From the NCBI GenBank assembly GCA_937890245.1, contig CALACF010000445.1, positions 1 to 5,409 of the forward strand: DNA of 5,409 bases. The letters run 5' to 3'. The notes under the pieces are model-generated. The model ran no database searches. It saw only the letters and a list, made by a program, of their open reading frames with translations, and was not told where the DNA came from. A program made the position numbers and the translations under genes. The stretch comes from an uncultured Flavobacteriales bacterium (GTDB lineage: Bacteria > Bacteroidota > Bacteroidia > Flavobacteriales_D > Sanyastnellaceae). Shown here piece after piece: positions 5,405 to 5,409 of the stretch (positions are counted from its first letter, which is position 1; each line of letters starts with the position of its first letter).

Positions 5405-5409
5405 ACCGA

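Overview
The window looks like a chromosomal segment from a fairly GC-rich member of the Bacteroidota (base composition judged by eye, not counted). Four things point there: no gene start has a Shine-Dalgarno sequence; TAnnTTTG-like promoter elements sit just before several start codons; the protein families (Smr/DUF2027-type protein, two-cluster ferredoxin with a long inter-motif insert, short LuxC-like acyl-CoA reductase, unknown secreted proteins and a lipoprotein) match what I know of that phylum; and a ferredoxin gene lies beside an acyl-CoA reductase gene, a neighbourhood I recall from Bacteroidota genomes. I cannot name the species.

Layout. Positions 1-405 (+) hold the 3' end of an Smr-domain protein gene whose start lies outside the window. 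It converges on a three-gene minus-strand block: ferredoxin (2508 to 2161), a 301-residue secreted protein of unknown function (2164 to 1259, overlapping the ferredoxin gene by 4 bp with a GTG start), and a 260-residue secreted protein with a DUF4412-like pattern (1228 to 446). A 79-bp divergent intergenic region (2509-2587) carries a strong -7 element for the ferredoxin gene and a TGCA-based inverted repeat. Rightward from it run an acyl-CoA reductase (2588-3625), a lipoprotein (3636-4772) and a small protein with a STAS/SpoIIAA-like layout and a repeat-containing tail (4796-5404). Gaps between the last three genes are only 10 and 23 bp.

How the genes relate. The ferredoxin and acyl-CoA reductase could share regulation from the divergent region, but nothing in the sequence proves a shared pathway. 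The other genes encode envelope or unknown-function proteins. No mobile element, CRISPR array, tRNA or rRNA gene was seen, and coding density is very high: the longest stretch without a gene is 79 bp.

I found no clear new multi-gene system. The most notable signal is a repeated start-site architecture: a TAnnTTTG-like box ends 5 or 6 nt before the ATG of four genes, which predicts leaderless or nearly leaderless mRNAs and independent promoters inside closely packed gene runs. The second is a perfect four-copy, 12-bp in-frame repeat near the 3' end of the last gene, which could vary in length.
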